Below are positions 22,098 to 33,696 of a stretch of DNA of 64,000 bases, in pieces. The translations under genes were made by a program, and so were the position numbers. The notes under the pieces were generated by a model. The model had not been told where the DNA came from, did not search any database, and worked only from the letters and a program-made list of their open reading frames with translations. Each line of letters opens with the position of its first letter. Position 1 is the first letter of the stretch. The stretch lies in the NCBI GenBank assembly GCA_000442125.1, contig KE546965.1, positions 1,922,001 to 1,986,000 of the forward strand. Direction: 5' to 3'. The DNA is from Opeltia flavorubescens. Its lineage: Eukaryota; Ascomycota; Lecanoromycetes; Teloschistales; Teloschistaceae.

Positions 22098-24187
22098 GAT
22101 TATGTTTGAACTACATTACCGGTTCCCTGCCAATTGGATTTTGAATCCAGGAAAAACGATCTACTAACACTAAGGCTGGTGAGAGTTGCCCAGGGTTTGG
22201 GTGTGCTTGAGAAACAGGATGTGAATATCCCACGTCGCTCCTGCATGCGGTATGCGCTTCTCAGTTGAGTCAATTTCATCATAGGTTTTACCGTACAGTC
22301 TGGCGCAGGCAAGTGCTGCGACCCTCCTGTGTATTTGCGTCATCTTACCTAAGTCAATGTCTCGATGTCATCTGATCGTATCCTCGGATATCAGAATGAA
22401 GGGGCCGGATAGGCTGACTAAGCAAGGCAGTAACAGCACCGACATGATTGTTGCCCTTGCCATTTCGTATCGGAAAGAAAAAGATACCAAGCTCTCTCGA
22501 GATATTTCACAACGGTTACCTAGATGATACTGAGCTTCATCCACTAATGCATTCCAGATCAAAGCCGGCCACATGAAAATACCCACGGACCGATAATCTT
22601 GCGTGAACGCAATCCGAAAGGCCCTGAATTCCTCGGAGTCCTACCATATCTAAGCTATTCTCACCTCCATACGAGATACTTGGCTGCCCGGTGAGAACGA
22701 TTACGAGGTTACTCGGAGGTAGGGTTCCAATCACGCTGTCCAGCGTTCAGCTTGAGCCTGCCGACTGCGCAGGACCCCAGCGCTCGGAAGCTCAGAGTCG
22801 CTTTTCATGGGTCAAAGCTGCTCCGAGTGTTACACTTCCGCTCTTTCGGATCCAGTGTTCTTAATCCGGCTGTCGAGTGACTGGCTGGCTATTTCGTTGC
22901 TGGTTATGCAGCTTTGTTCAGTACTTCTATTACTGGTGTACACAGTGCTTGCAGTGTTACATCCTCTTTCCATTGGAAGAAATGCATACCCACCGACAGC
23001 CTTCCATCTAGCCGAAATTCCGGCAGATTGAGTCTGAACCCGCTTGGGCTTTCAGTTGAGCTTGGATGTACCTGCTTTTGCACATGCCTCGTCAGATCGG
23101 AACCTCCAAGGTGTCGCGTTTTAAAGTTGCATGGCAAGATACGCAATCAAGAGAATGACATCCGATTCATGGAAATGCAAGTATTCTGTATGACTGTGTC
23201 AACGTTACAGCAGCGAAGCCACAAAATAGGAGGAGCTGAAAAAAGCCCACTGAAAGCTCATCTAATAGTGGCCGTGGTGCCCTATGAGCAAATGTAGGTA
23301 CCATTTCTCCACAGTCATTCTTCGACCACGTAGCCGGACAACCCGTGTATGCAGGTGCCCGCTTTCTGGGGAAAGAGCTCATCCGGCTTCTGAGCGTGCC
23401 GTGTCTCATGATTCTCGTTTTTGTACTCTCTTTTAGCGTATACCTGATCTGTAGTGAAACCGTCACTGAATACCGGTTGGAAAATCACAGAGTGTCGACG
23501 ATTGCAAGTCTACCATTTGCAAGTATAAAGCTCCAGCTTGCGGGGATTTTCGTTCGGCAATTCCCGAGGTCATCATGAGGCTGAGATGATGGGCTGCATC
23601 TAGGCGTCAGAGAGCTGTCAGCATGGCTTCCCATGCGGTCGTGTTGTACGGACCACGCTGCGGTCAGCTTGAACAAGCCTAGTGCCCTGCGAGGCTTCTA
23701 CGATTCGTCCAATGCAGCGAAAATCTTGGCTCCATCATCTTTTGCCATTTTCTTGGCATCTGAGCTCTCTCTTCCATACACTGTCCTTGACGAGTCTGTG
23801 TAGCAGTCTTACGTACTTTCACAACGTACCATCCTCCACATCGTAGGCACCTCTTAGTGTGACTCTACTGACACAGTCGCTGCCGCCAGCCATGTACGTG
23901 ATCACATGGGCATTCGTCAGGCTGACAATGGAGATCGGCTGGAAATGAAGCCATGAAGCCCGGAAACGATACCTGCGAGAATTTGGGAGATTGTCCGACT
24001 GACGGTGAGAGGGTTACATGCCTCGAAGCTCCATCGTTGCTCAGGGATTCTATATAAACCCCCGAAGATCCCATACCGGACAGCAGAAGCATCAGCATCC
24101 ATCCGAATCATTCAATTTCACCTACCTCAAACTCCAAACAGATCAATTGTATCACTCGAGCTCCTCTCGCCCATCACAATCAACAAC
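22098..24187. other. Long region without a recognisable gene
   Basis: Two kilobases contain only short frames with no motif or repeat. Its right end carries the promoter of the small secreted protein gene. I see nothing else. Confidence 0.4.
24051..24058 (+). promoter_or_regulatory. TATA box of the small secreted protein gene
   Basis: TATATAAA lies 137 bp upstream of the ATG at 24188, and the leader between them is pyrimidine/CA-rich. This is typical for a strongly regulated fungal gene; activity is inferred. Confidence 0.6.
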
Positions 24188-24567
24188 ATGAAGGCCTTCA
24201 CCATCTCCACCGCTGTTGCCCTCTTGGCCTCCTTGGCCTCAGCTGCACCGGCCAGCTCGTCCTCCTACCAGGTCCCGATCACCTTCATCGGCGCTGCGGA
24301 CGGTCAATTCACCCAATACTTCTTCACTAACGGGGTTGGCTCGGGTATCTGTAAGTGTTACCATTCAGGATCTTCCACAGCCTTTATCTCGTGTATTCGT
24401 TAATATTCTATTCTGCAGACAACAATCTGAGCATTTCCAAGATCACCAACCCTGGAAGCGTCAACTGCTACTTCTACGGTGTTGATGGAAGCTACACCGT
24501 CGTCGCTCCCGGTGCCACTGTGGATGTTGGACCCCCACAGACCCAGACCTACGGATACTGCTACTAG
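24188..24567 (+). CDS. Small secreted protein with FYGVDG/VGPPQ motifs
   Basis: A 103-residue protein from exons 24188-24350 and 24419-24567; the intron is 68 bp (GTAAGT...TGCAG). A clear signal peptide is present (MKAFTISTAVALLASLASAA, cleavage expected near residue 20). The mature part has two cysteines, in NCYFYGVDG and in the last residues YGYCY, which could form one disulfide. The sequence VDVGPPQTQT lies between them. Similar short proteins with FYGVDG and VGPPQ are common in fungal secretomes and some have been annotated as hypersensitive-response-inducing proteins, but that annotation is weak support for a role. Codon use is strongly C/G-ending (for example GCC, CTC, ACC), suggesting high expression. 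The TATA box upstream agrees with that. Confidence 0.85.
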
Positions 24568-25069
24568 ATAGCTGCAGTAAAACGCACGTGCCGAATGGCA
24601 TTAAGGAGGAAAGTATGGATGGGAATGGAGAAGGGGAGCTAGATAGGTTAGACGGGGTTTAGACGAGTCTTACTTGTTGGGGTGTTTGTGGTTTCTGCCT
24701 AAGATTATGTAACATTCTCAGGTTCGCATGGATGTACTTAGTCTCAAGAATTCAGGCGAAATTCGGTCATTCAATGTGCTTGCCAATATTTGTGAATTGA
24801 TGATCTGAGCATCGGCTGTCCGCTACTCCGGAATTCGGCCCGGTGCATGGTCATGATAACACAGCTTTTGTTTCAAAGCTTAAATTTGGTCCCTTAATTC
24901 GCCCTTGAACGGGATGCTGCAGACAGACTGAAGACTTGAAATCTGCCATACGAGCTGCCGGTTACAAACTGTCACTATCTGCATGAGAGTACATTTCGAC
25001 GTATCGAGGGCCCTCCCCATCATCCAACCTTTTTACCCTCTGTCCCATTGACGGCTCATGACGTTCCAC
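24568..25069. other. 3' intergenic region between converging genes
   Basis: The secreted-protein gene and the methyltransferase gene end toward each other here. I see no coding sequence. Confidence 0.5.
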
Positions 25070-25972
25070 TCACCGCCCAAAGCAAAAAACCCCCCAATCC
25101 ACACATCCCTTCTCCGCGGCCCTGACCCAGCGCTTCATACCCACAGCCTGCTTCTCCACAACCTCCATATCTACATCACCCATCCCTCCTTCCTTCATCA
25201 CCCGTTCCAACTCCTCCCCCACCCTCCGATAATGCGTCCCAAAGTACTCCTTCCCGTCCCAATATCCCAGGTCCTTAAACCCCTTTTCCTGAAAAGCGTC
25301 AAGGTATGAGCGTACAGTCGCCAGACTGTTCAGATGCAGCCTCTCCATCATCATCCGCATCAGTTCTGGTTGTTTATCGAATGCGTCCTCCGAAGCCATG
25401 AGGTCCGTGAATATCACTCTTCCCTTTCCCTCTTGAGGTACAAGCACGCGGGCGATTTCTTCAACAACTTTTCCCCGATCGGAGGCGTGGAGGAAACTAT
25501 CCTGGCTCCATATCACATCGTACGGTCCATTCTCCACTACCTCCGATGGAAGGGATTCGAAATTTCCCTCATGCACGGAAATGAGACGGTCGAGTCCCGT
25601 TTGCTGGTTCAGAAGTATATTCCGCTTGTTTTGTACAGAAGAGAGGTTAAGGCATGTGACATGGCAGCCATACTCCCGAGCGAGCCAGCGCGCTGAACCA
25701 CCGTAGCCGGCGCCGAGGTCTAGGATGCGTGTTTTTGAGGATATGGGGTGACCGGAGGCAATAAGTATGGAAGCCATCTTTGCGATGGTGGCGCGGGAGG
25801 CATCTGCGATTGTGCTTGTGGGGGAACCATAGATGCCAGTATGGATATCCTCACCGCCCCAGATGAGGTTGTAGAAGGTATCGGTTGTGGGAGTGTCATA
25901 GTGACTTCGGGCGGAGGTGGTGGTGTAAGACGGTGGGTTTGGAGAAGGTGAATCTGGGTGGTCATCAGCCAT
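25070..25972 (-). CDS. SAM-dependent methyltransferase, sarcosine/dimethylglycine N-methyltransferase-like
   Basis: A single-exon protein of 300 residues. The SAM-binding motif I is ILDLGAGYGGSARWLA, and the later motifs are SVHEGNFESLP, DVIWSQDSFLHA and GRVIFTDLMASEDA. The family (glycine-betaine pathway type, also called sarcosine or dimethylglycine methyltransferase) has GEDIHTGIY near the N terminus, which is present here (IWGGEDIHTGIYG). In that pathway the enzyme would move a methyl group from SAM to an N-methylated glycine and make the osmolyte betaine; many fungal relatives may have other small-molecule substrates. The frame is open for another 64 codons upstream (to 26164), but those codons look like leader DNA. 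I therefore chose the ATG at 25972, where the sequence MADDHPDSP begins. It is cytosolic, as no signal is visible. Confidence 0.82.
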   Translation of the reverse strand: MADDHPDSPSPNPPSYTTTSARSHYDTPTTDTFYNLIWGGEDIHTGIYGSPTSTIADASRATIAKMASILIASGHPISSKTRILDLGAGYGGSARWLAREYGCHVTCLNLSSVQNKRNILLNQQTGLDRLISVHEGNFESLPSEVVENGPYDVIWSQDSFLHASDRGKVVEEIARVLVPQEGKGRVIFTDLMASEDAFDKQPELMRMMMERLHLNSLATVRSYLDAFQEKGFKDLGYWDGKEYFGTHYRRVGEELERVMKEGGMGDVDMEVVEKQAVGMKRWVRAAEKGCVDWGVFCFGR

Positions 25973-26550
25973 ACACACTTGAAGATCTGTTTTTGCTGTG
26001 TATCGGCGGGGACGGACTTTCGACGAAGCTAGGATGACGTAGGGGGGGAGTAGGTGATTATCAGATAAGATCCACATTTGGGGAGAGAATTCATGAGCCA
26101 ACCGTACTTCAGCTCTCACTGTTTCAGTCACCATGCTCATCTCACTCAACTCATCCTCCATCAATTACGTATAAATCTCGGCTAGAGGGGACTGGAATTG
26201 ATTGTGTGACACTGGTCGAAGCTCCACCATGTTTCAGACCGACTTAGTTGCGAAGAAACAATGTGCTTCCAACCTTAGGCTGAGTGGCACAGACAAGCGC
26301 AGATGGAGAACTGCAGCTCCAACAATGGAAAAACCAAATGGAATGGTTGAATTCGAACCTCGTCAGCAGTATAATTCCAGTAGCTCAGGTGTTGCCACAT
26401 TAAGTATCAAGTCCCACACTCCACGTTGATAATCGAGGCGAGCAACCACGTGGTGCTTCTGATCATGGTAAAAGGTAGTTGATCCTCTCTTTTCTGCTTT
26501 TCCCGTGTTGGTGTTTCTCACATTATTCTTCATCTCGGCTTGTACCGCAA
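25973..26550. other. Divergent intergenic region
   Basis: The two flanking genes diverge, so this is likely a shared promoter region. Both frames extend into it upstream of their chosen starts. I see no clear regulatory motif. Confidence 0.4.
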
Positions 26551-27918
26551 ATGAAGATGTTCAAACTCTCGGTACTCGCAATCTCTGTAGCCATATTCTC
26601 ATTCGCCGATTCTTTCTGCGTTGATTTCAATTCAGCAGACCACTGTACAGGTACAGTGGTCGGGCAGTATAAAGGCTCAGGAGTCACCGGTTGCCAAAGC
26701 AGTTTTCAGAAACCCAATTCCTCAGAATTTGTCCCTGGCGCGGGCAAGTCCTCTAACGTGATCATCCAACCACAAGCAGATGACAAGAAACATGGTGTCG
26801 CTTTCTATGGCAGAGAAGACTGTGAGGTACTCATTGGCTTTGGGAATGTTCCTGTGTGTACTGGTGTTGGAGCTTGGGCTTCATTCCAAATTATAACTAT
26901 CGATGAAGCGGACGATGATTTGACCAACTTGGACCCAGCGCCCATATTATCTATACCTCCAAATGCCACCGAGACTGCTTCAGCGGGAGATCATCTCAGT
27001 GTCGTATCAGCAATGTTTGAAACTGTTTCTGCGCCTGCCTCTAGTACAGGAGGAGCAATAGGGTCAGTGCGATCTACAGAGACTGGCGGCATGAGCCAGA
27101 CTATATCAGCAACGCAAACCGGCAGCACAATGCCGACGAGTACATCAACAGTCACATCTCAAAGAAAGCGAACTCTCTCGAATACGGAGCTTACAAGAAG
27201 GGTAGCACACGGTAGCACTCAGACACATCATGGCCGCTTATTTAAGTACCATCAGGTAGCCGCCAGAGCTTGGCGAGGAGTTCCTGTTGACCAATGGAAC
27301 GAGAAAATCCACAAGAGAGTTACGAGAGATCATTCCATCGTACGACTTAGGAACCATGAGCAACCGCATCGACTGCATCCTCGTGCAATTGGCCCAGTCG
27401 GTGGGAGCAACCCTGAGAACAGCCGGCATGGTATCTCTCCACGAAGGCCGAGTCCATTGGTGAAGAAAAGCATTCTACCATCAAAGTGCAATCTCGTGCG
27501 TACATGCATGATCGATAGCGGCGACAACGACAACTTTGGAATAAACAATGCTGGACCTGCCCTTCTTTCTGCCGTGGATGCACTTAACGGCGCCGGTGAT
27601 CACTGGCAGTTCCTTGAAAATCCATTAGTCGTGGAGGTAGTGGATGGTTCGGGCCAGTCACTAGGTTTCATTTATGCACAAACTCGACAAGAACATTCGG
27701 ACGTCGAATCTTGCTCCGACAGGGATAATGAGGCCGATGCGTTCAAGTCGGCGATGGAGATGGGCGTGGATGGCAGTACGGTCAGCGATATGAGGGTGGA
27801 CTTGAAGTTATTGACAGGGACAGGAGTGACAAACACTCTGTTCGTCTCAACCAGAAAGGCAGGAAATGCGGACATGAGGATTCATCCGATTTGTGAAGCT
27901 ATACAGCTTTTCGATTAG
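26551..27918 (+). CDS. Secreted protein of unknown function with Ser/Thr-rich linker
   Basis: A single-exon protein of 455 residues. I chose the second Met of a longer open frame (26479) because it gives a compact signal peptide: MKMFKLSVLAISVAIFSFA, followed by DSFC. The first part of the mature protein has paired cysteines (SFCVDFN, DHCTGTV, VTGCQSS, REDCEVL, PVCTGVGAW), which suggests a disulfide-linked domain of about 100 residues. A Ser/Thr-rich linker (about residues 140-215, with GSVRSTETGG and TSTSTVTS) follows, then a basic stretch and a C-terminal domain with a CNLVRTC pair and LLTGTGVTNTLFV. I do not recognise the family. It may be an extracellular or cell-wall protein. No gene nearby suggests a job. 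Confidence 0.7.
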   Translation: MKMFKLSVLAISVAIFSFADSFCVDFNSADHCTGTVVGQYKGSGVTGCQSSFQKPNSSEFVPGAGKSSNVIIQPQADDKKHGVAFYGREDCEVLIGFGNVPVCTGVGAWASFQIITIDEADDDLTNLDPAPILSIPPNATETASAGDHLSVVSAMFETVSAPASSTGGAIGSVRSTETGGMSQTISATQTGSTMPTSTSTVTSQRKRTLSNTELTRRVAHGSTQTHHGRLFKYHQVAARAWRGVPVDQWNEKIHKRVTRDHSIVRLRNHEQPHRLHPRAIGPVGGSNPENSRHGISPRRPSPLVKKSILPSKCNLVRTCMIDSGDNDNFGINNAGPALLSAVDALNGAGDHWQFLENPLVVEVVDGSGQSLGFIYAQTRQEHSDVESCSDRDNEADAFKSAMEMGVDGSTVSDMRVDLKLLTGTGVTNTLFVSTRKAGNADMRIHPICEAIQLFD

Positions 27919-28231
27919 AAAAATTTCTGTTGGTATTTTATTGAATTTTTGTATACAGCTTGAAAAGATTATTTCTCACGATTCCCCGCTCGATCCACTG
28001 CATTGCAATGAAGATTGATCCGAGAATTGGATCCTCCGTAGAGAGAACTTGGTCTATGCTGCGCCTCACGAGGCTCATTATTGAGGCACCAAACAAAGCT
28101 TGGCGTTCCGGCAACCGCTTTCCCGTGCGCTTGACGTCGAGATGTCAAGATCCACAACGGCTTGCTGCCAAGCATCACACCCTTTTCCTACTTCTTTGTC
28201 TCATACATTTGCCTAGATCAATGGAGGTGGG
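27919..28231. other. Short intergenic region
   Basis: A 313-bp gap with no coding sequence that I can see. It leads into the Helo-like/ankyrin gene. Confidence 0.4.
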
Positions 28232-31200
28232 ATGGAAGCCATTGGCGGTATCAGCGGTGTGCTGGCTATCGTGGCATGTGTCGCCAAACTTGCAAAGAAA
28301 TTGAACGAAGTCAAAGACAGCTATGATGCCGTCGCCCTCAACATTCAACTCGCTGCTATTCAGCTCGCCACCATTCGAGACGCACTCGAGGCAATCGCAG
28401 ACTGGAGGCTAAGCGCACAGTCCGAGACTCAAGCATCCAAGAATCTCGATGCTACCCTTGCCGAGGCCCTTAAAGGATGCGCCGTCCTTATCACAGTCAT
28501 TGACGGCAAGCTGGGTGAGGCCGGTTATGCTCCTGGCGTCAAACGAAAAATCAGACATCTCTGGCTGGAAGATGTTCTCAAGGGGTATATGTCCAATCTG
28601 GACGGCCAAGTCCGCGCTTTACAGTTACTCTTGACCAGTTTTCAATGGTAGGAGCTCGTTCCAGCTTTTCGTTACCTACCGAACTAATGCGCAAGCAGCC
28701 GTACAGTCACCGAACAAATCCAACGACTACAACGGGCAGAAGCCCAGTCTGTCTTTGAACAGGTTCGCGCCGATACCGCTTCTTTGACCGTGGGCAACAG
28801 AGATCTCGAGGATGCAGCCTCCGTCTTGTCCTTTGATCCTTCGGTCAACTTTGAGATGGATGAGATTTTGCTTAAGCATCCAGCATATATAGCAGCTTAT
28901 GGTGATCGGCGTCCTGCCCTACCACCACGTTTCTCGGTAATCGGACCGACAAGTACAGCGTCGAGCCCAACGCAGGCCCACGCTCAGCTTCCTGAACCAC
29001 CGCGCGAAAGCCCGACAAACCAAATTATGGACGACTTGAGCACCAAGGAGGAGCTGCAGGAACAAGCTACGTCTGAGCCAACAACTCTGAATACATCCAA
29101 TGTGACCCCAAAGTCCGATGTTAGGACGACTGAACCAAACACCGGAAGGTCCCCGTCCATTTCCATCTCTCGAAAGCCAGTGGCGACGATCGAGAAACCA
29201 CGGATATCTAACGGTCATAAAGCACAAGACCCGTCGCTTGTCTCAGCTGTCGAAGCGTTCAATCGCGAGCTTCAGTCGGCATTCGACAATCCCGCTCAGC
29301 CAAACAAATCTCCACCTAAGAAGCAAGACACTTCCGTGCGGAAGACCGAGAAAATCGGCCATGAAGAGGAAACAAAGCTGAACAACACTTCGCACGTCGA
29401 GGACCAAGAGCACGATGCCCGAGCAACAGGCGAACAAAGTGATGGGGAGCCATCTGACCTTGAGATGATCACTTTATTGCCGCTGGCCTCCCACTTTGAC
29501 ATTTCAAGGCGGACTGAGGATACCAGCAGACCGTCACATCGACTCTCCTCCGACTCGAGATCCCAAGCAACCCGCAGGAATAGAATCAATGACTCTCAAT
29601 CCATCTCTTCTCGCAAGTCTGTTGATCCGCCGGCAGCTCAAAGTTCCGAAGCAGAAGACATGTCAGCCGTAAGGGGGGAAACTTATTCGTCGCCTGATGA
29701 GAATGCTAAAGATAAAGCTCCGTTGCCATCCTTATCCGAGCCCTTACTGGTCAGGAGCGAGAGTCCTCACAACAACACCACGTCAACTAGCCTACGAGAT
29801 TTAGGAAATCGTCTTTCAACGGACTCTGATCTCTACACTAGTAGCATCACCGGAAAAGAGTCAAAATCGACGCTCGTTTCGAAAGGTCCCTTATCGACGG
29901 AATCTCAACTCCATACGAGCAGTCTTGGCAGGGAGCAGATTCCACTTCATGCAGGGTCTGAAACGACTATCACCACTGGTGAGATGACCAATCTGAGTGG
30001 AGAACTGCCATCACATACCGTGAAATTGGAGGAGGATATTTCCCGCAATGGCTCTTCAGGCCAACCTCGAGTGGCGGATCAAGATGCAACAAGTACAAAC
30101 ATGGTCAGCGGATCCAGCTTGGCCTCAATCGATAGAAAATTGGACCCATCAGCAGATACCCACGAGACTTCTATGACTACGCCTCAACTACGGTCACCTT
30201 CAGCTCATAATAAATCCCAAGAGAACTTCGAAGCAGGATTTTCAGAGAGGGAAAACGTCATAGCAGATCAAAGCATGCAATCTAGCTCCTTCAAGACACC
30301 AAATTCAGCTATTAGTTTACGGAGGAATGAGCTTGTTAGCTCCGACTATGTCAAGTATTCCAATGCTGAACAACACGGCCTGAAGATCATTCTCACCCCT
30401 GAGGCTGGTCACGAGGTTCAAAACGATGGCAATCTCAATTTTGTAGCACCACCGTCCCGACCTCCGCCACCTGTCCCCTCAACATCCTCAGACATAACTT
30501 CTGCCCTTACGCCTACCGACTCACTTGGTCGAGGGCGACGATGGTCAAATGACAGTACGCAGCCCAGATACACGATGGCTGGGACGTATCCTACGTCTCC
30601 AACTGAGCGCGACGGATCCATCAACGGAACGATTTCCACTGTATCTTCCACGGATAGATCTGAACAAAGCTTATCAAGTCACATGACGACTGCCTCAGGA
30701 ACCCAAGCCACGACGCTCTCTCATCCGCCTGATACACTTCGAGGCCAAGCACAGAATGACCTTCATAAGTTACAGTTAGAACATGCAGCCGCTAAAGTTC
30801 GTGGAGATAAATCTGCACAGAAAGCCTCGCTCCAACAGTCCATGGACATAATACAGAGAACATACCTCTCCAGCTCTGTGACCAGACGAACAGAGTCGGA
30901 GATCAAAGCAAGCAGTCCCCCGAAGAGCAAAGGCAATCGCATGACTCTGATGCCCAAAAAGTCGATGTCTTTACTTTCAATGGTCGGCAAAAAGTCTAGA
31001 CAAGCGGATTTGCATGAGGCCACTAGGAGTGGCGATGTTGATACGCTCCGGTCACTGCTTGAAAATAAGGTTCCGGTCAATGCAAGAGGCGAGAGGGTCA
31101 AGACGCCACTAATGGAAGCTGCGTCGCGTAGTCATCTCCACTGCCTGGAAACTCTCAAAGAATTCGGCGCGGATGAGTTCGCTGTTGACGGTCAAGGCAG

Positions 31201-32632
31201 AACCGCACTGCACATGGCGGTCATGTCCAACCAGCCGAAAGCTGTTTCTTGGCTCATACAAGCCTATCCGCCAACTGCACCCGATATGCCAGGAAAGAAG
31301 TCATCTAAGATCGCTTGGGCGACGGAAGCAATGACAGGATCTCGATCAACGAAGATCTTGCGTGAAGCTTCGGATGGAGACGGCTCAAGACCGCTGCATG
31401 TAGCGACTAGATTAGCGCTGTCTGAGATGGCTTCCCTGCTCCTTGATAGTGGGTCTGACATTGATGCCAAGGACAATTGGGGTCGAACTTCTTTGATCAA
31501 TGCAGCTATCCTGAATCGGTCGAATATCGTCGAGTTATTGCTCGATAGAAGAGCCGATCTCGCAACCAAAGATGTCGATGGTATGACGGCCCTCCACTGG
31601 GCGGCGAAGAACAATCACCTCGGTATTGTCAGAGTTCTGCTTAACGCAGGAAATATGCGCTTCGGGGCAGATGGGCTCTGGGCTCGTGATTGGTTTGACA
31701 AAAACGGTGACCTTCCTATCCATGTGGCTGCTCGAGAGGGACATGTCGAGCCGGTGAAGCTGCTGAAAGGTGGTCGTCAATTTTCAGAGCTGAAAACTAA
31801 ACATGGCGAGACATTGATCCACATTGCGGCTCTGACGAATCGTCTTGAAATTGCCAAAGAGCTGATACTTCAAGATATCGACATCAACGCGTGGGCGAAG
31901 CCGCATTCATATCATCTGCGTCTATGGGCGAGTAATGAAATCAAATACTCACTCAAAGCGCTCCCTCTTCCCTTCAACATCATCCCGTTGCATTATGCAT
32001 GCTCGCAGGGCCACTATGAAATGACGGAGCTACTGCTCGAGAACGGAGCGTGGGTGAATGCAACTTCCGATGATGAACAGCACGGTATGTCACCATTGAT
32101 GATGGCTGTCGAGTCTGGAAGTACAAATTTGGTCTGTCTTCTACTAGCTCGGGGTGCAAAGGTCAACGCATCTATTCCAGCTACTTTGGTGACAGCTCTT
32201 CACATGGCATGCAGACGTGGCGATCTCGAAACGACACGGGAGCTAGTCAGGTACAGCGCAAAGACTGCGGCGAGGACAAAGGATGGGCGTATCCCGGAAG
32301 AACTGGTTCAAAAGGTCACGGATGCCAAAAAGCGGCTTGCAATGGAATCTTATTTCGCTGAGCTCACCAGATTACGCTATGCCAAAATCAAGGCGCAGGC
32401 GGCGGAGAACCGGCGGAATGCGGCAGAGCCAAGTCTACCTCCTCAACCAAGTCCGGCCTTCCAACCATATGGCCAGTACCAGACTTACCAAGTGCAGACG
32501 AGTTATGCACAGGAGTTTATAGACCCAGAAAATGATGCGTTTCCTGACGCTCCGCCTGCATATACTCCAGGGCCTCGAGCTCCACAGAATCTAGTCAACA
32601 GGCAGGGTGTATATCGACCGCAATATGGGTAA
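28232..32632 (+). CDS. Helo-like/ankyrin repeat protein, long disordered centre, no NTPase domain
   Basis: A 1449-residue protein from exons 28232-28647 and 28699-32632, with a 51-bp intron that has a CTAATG-like branch site. Residues 1-160 form a helical N-terminal domain like those of fungal STAND (NLR-like) proteins (GGISGVLAIVACVAKLAKKL..., LKGCAVLITVIDGKL). Residues about 170-890 are Ser/Thr/Pro/Glu-rich and probably disordered, with two near-copies of LSTDSDLYTSS. Residues about 905-1335 carry ankyrin repeats (GRTALHMAVMSNQ, GMTALHWAAKNNHLGIV, IIPLHYACSQGHYEMTELLL, VTALHMACRRGDLETTREL). The end is Pro/Gln-rich. A nucleotide-binding module is missing. Such combinations are thought to belong to non-self recognition or signalling, but no partner is visible. 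The gene at 46026 has a related layout. Confidence 0.88.
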
Positions 32633-33696
32633 TTTCCGCTTGCATCATTGAAGAGGCGTTACATTTCGTTTTTCAGATGGCTTATGAGCATCTTTATGGT
32701 GAATGGGTCATGATGGGGACGCGTCATTGGGTATGATAATGGTGTTGATAGGTGTTTCGGGGGGCTAATTCCAGATACCCCATTCTTCCGACATATAGAC
32801 AGTAGAAAGTGTCAATCCTTGCAGCCATACCGCCATGTGGTATGAGTCTTGATCATTTGGCAAGTTTTTATCGCTGAGTATTGTCTGCTTCTCTCATGAT
32901 GTTGAGCAGGTTTGGAGCCGGACAGAAATTGGTAGGTCAACATCTCTTGCAACAGACAGAGTTGAAGTTGTATACAATCTATATCGTCTTTTATTTCAAG
33001 GCCGGGAAGCTATATCTTATGAACCTGATTAAATATGTTATCTCTTATTCAAGCTTTCATCGATTTCGTGAACGTAAGATTGTATCAATTGTTTCAATAT
33101 GAGCTAGCTGAGGTCGACGAACATAAAATATCGAAAAGCTTGTTGAGGGTCAATTTCCCATTTACAGCAGTCTCATTGGTCCAATTCTCTTTCTTTTTCT
33201 TTTTTACATCCTGAGACGGAGTTATATGCTCTAGCCCGACGATGTTGAGCCCCCCAAAGTACAAAGTCTGTGCGCTGTGGCGACGGTAAGTTCAGGGGTG
33301 GCAGGCCGCCATCAGATTATGCTTTCTTTCCAAATTTGGAATGTTCCACATTCGTGACGTATGATTGGTGCAACAAGATCGGCTTGGCGAGATGGGGAAA
33401 TATCCGTTGCGGAGAAACATTGGCTTTTACTACTTTAGGCAGGTGAGCCGTGTGACAATTGACAACCCTTATTCTGCGATCGTCGTCGGTGGTTTGCTCG
33501 GATAGTCCTTGACGCACACGATGCTGGTCCTATGAGGCCAAAACGGGACACTGGCCTTGCCATGCTCAATTCGACCGAGGCATCTGTGGTAGACACTGAA
33601 TCAGGGGGGCCTGCAATGTGGGAGGGGAAAGATTGTATAAGTATGCAGAGTATGTGATTTTGGATGATCGATATTGGGGAGTCTGTTATTGACAAG
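32633..33696. other. Intergenic region
   Basis: One kilobase with only short frames. The last 33 bp are a possible N-terminal extension of the esterase (ATG at 33664). I see nothing else. Confidence 0.4.

Noticed and set aside
25973-26164. N-terminal extension of the methyltransferase by 64 codons
   Set aside because: The codons look like leader DNA and family members begin near MADDHP, so the ATG at 25972 was used.
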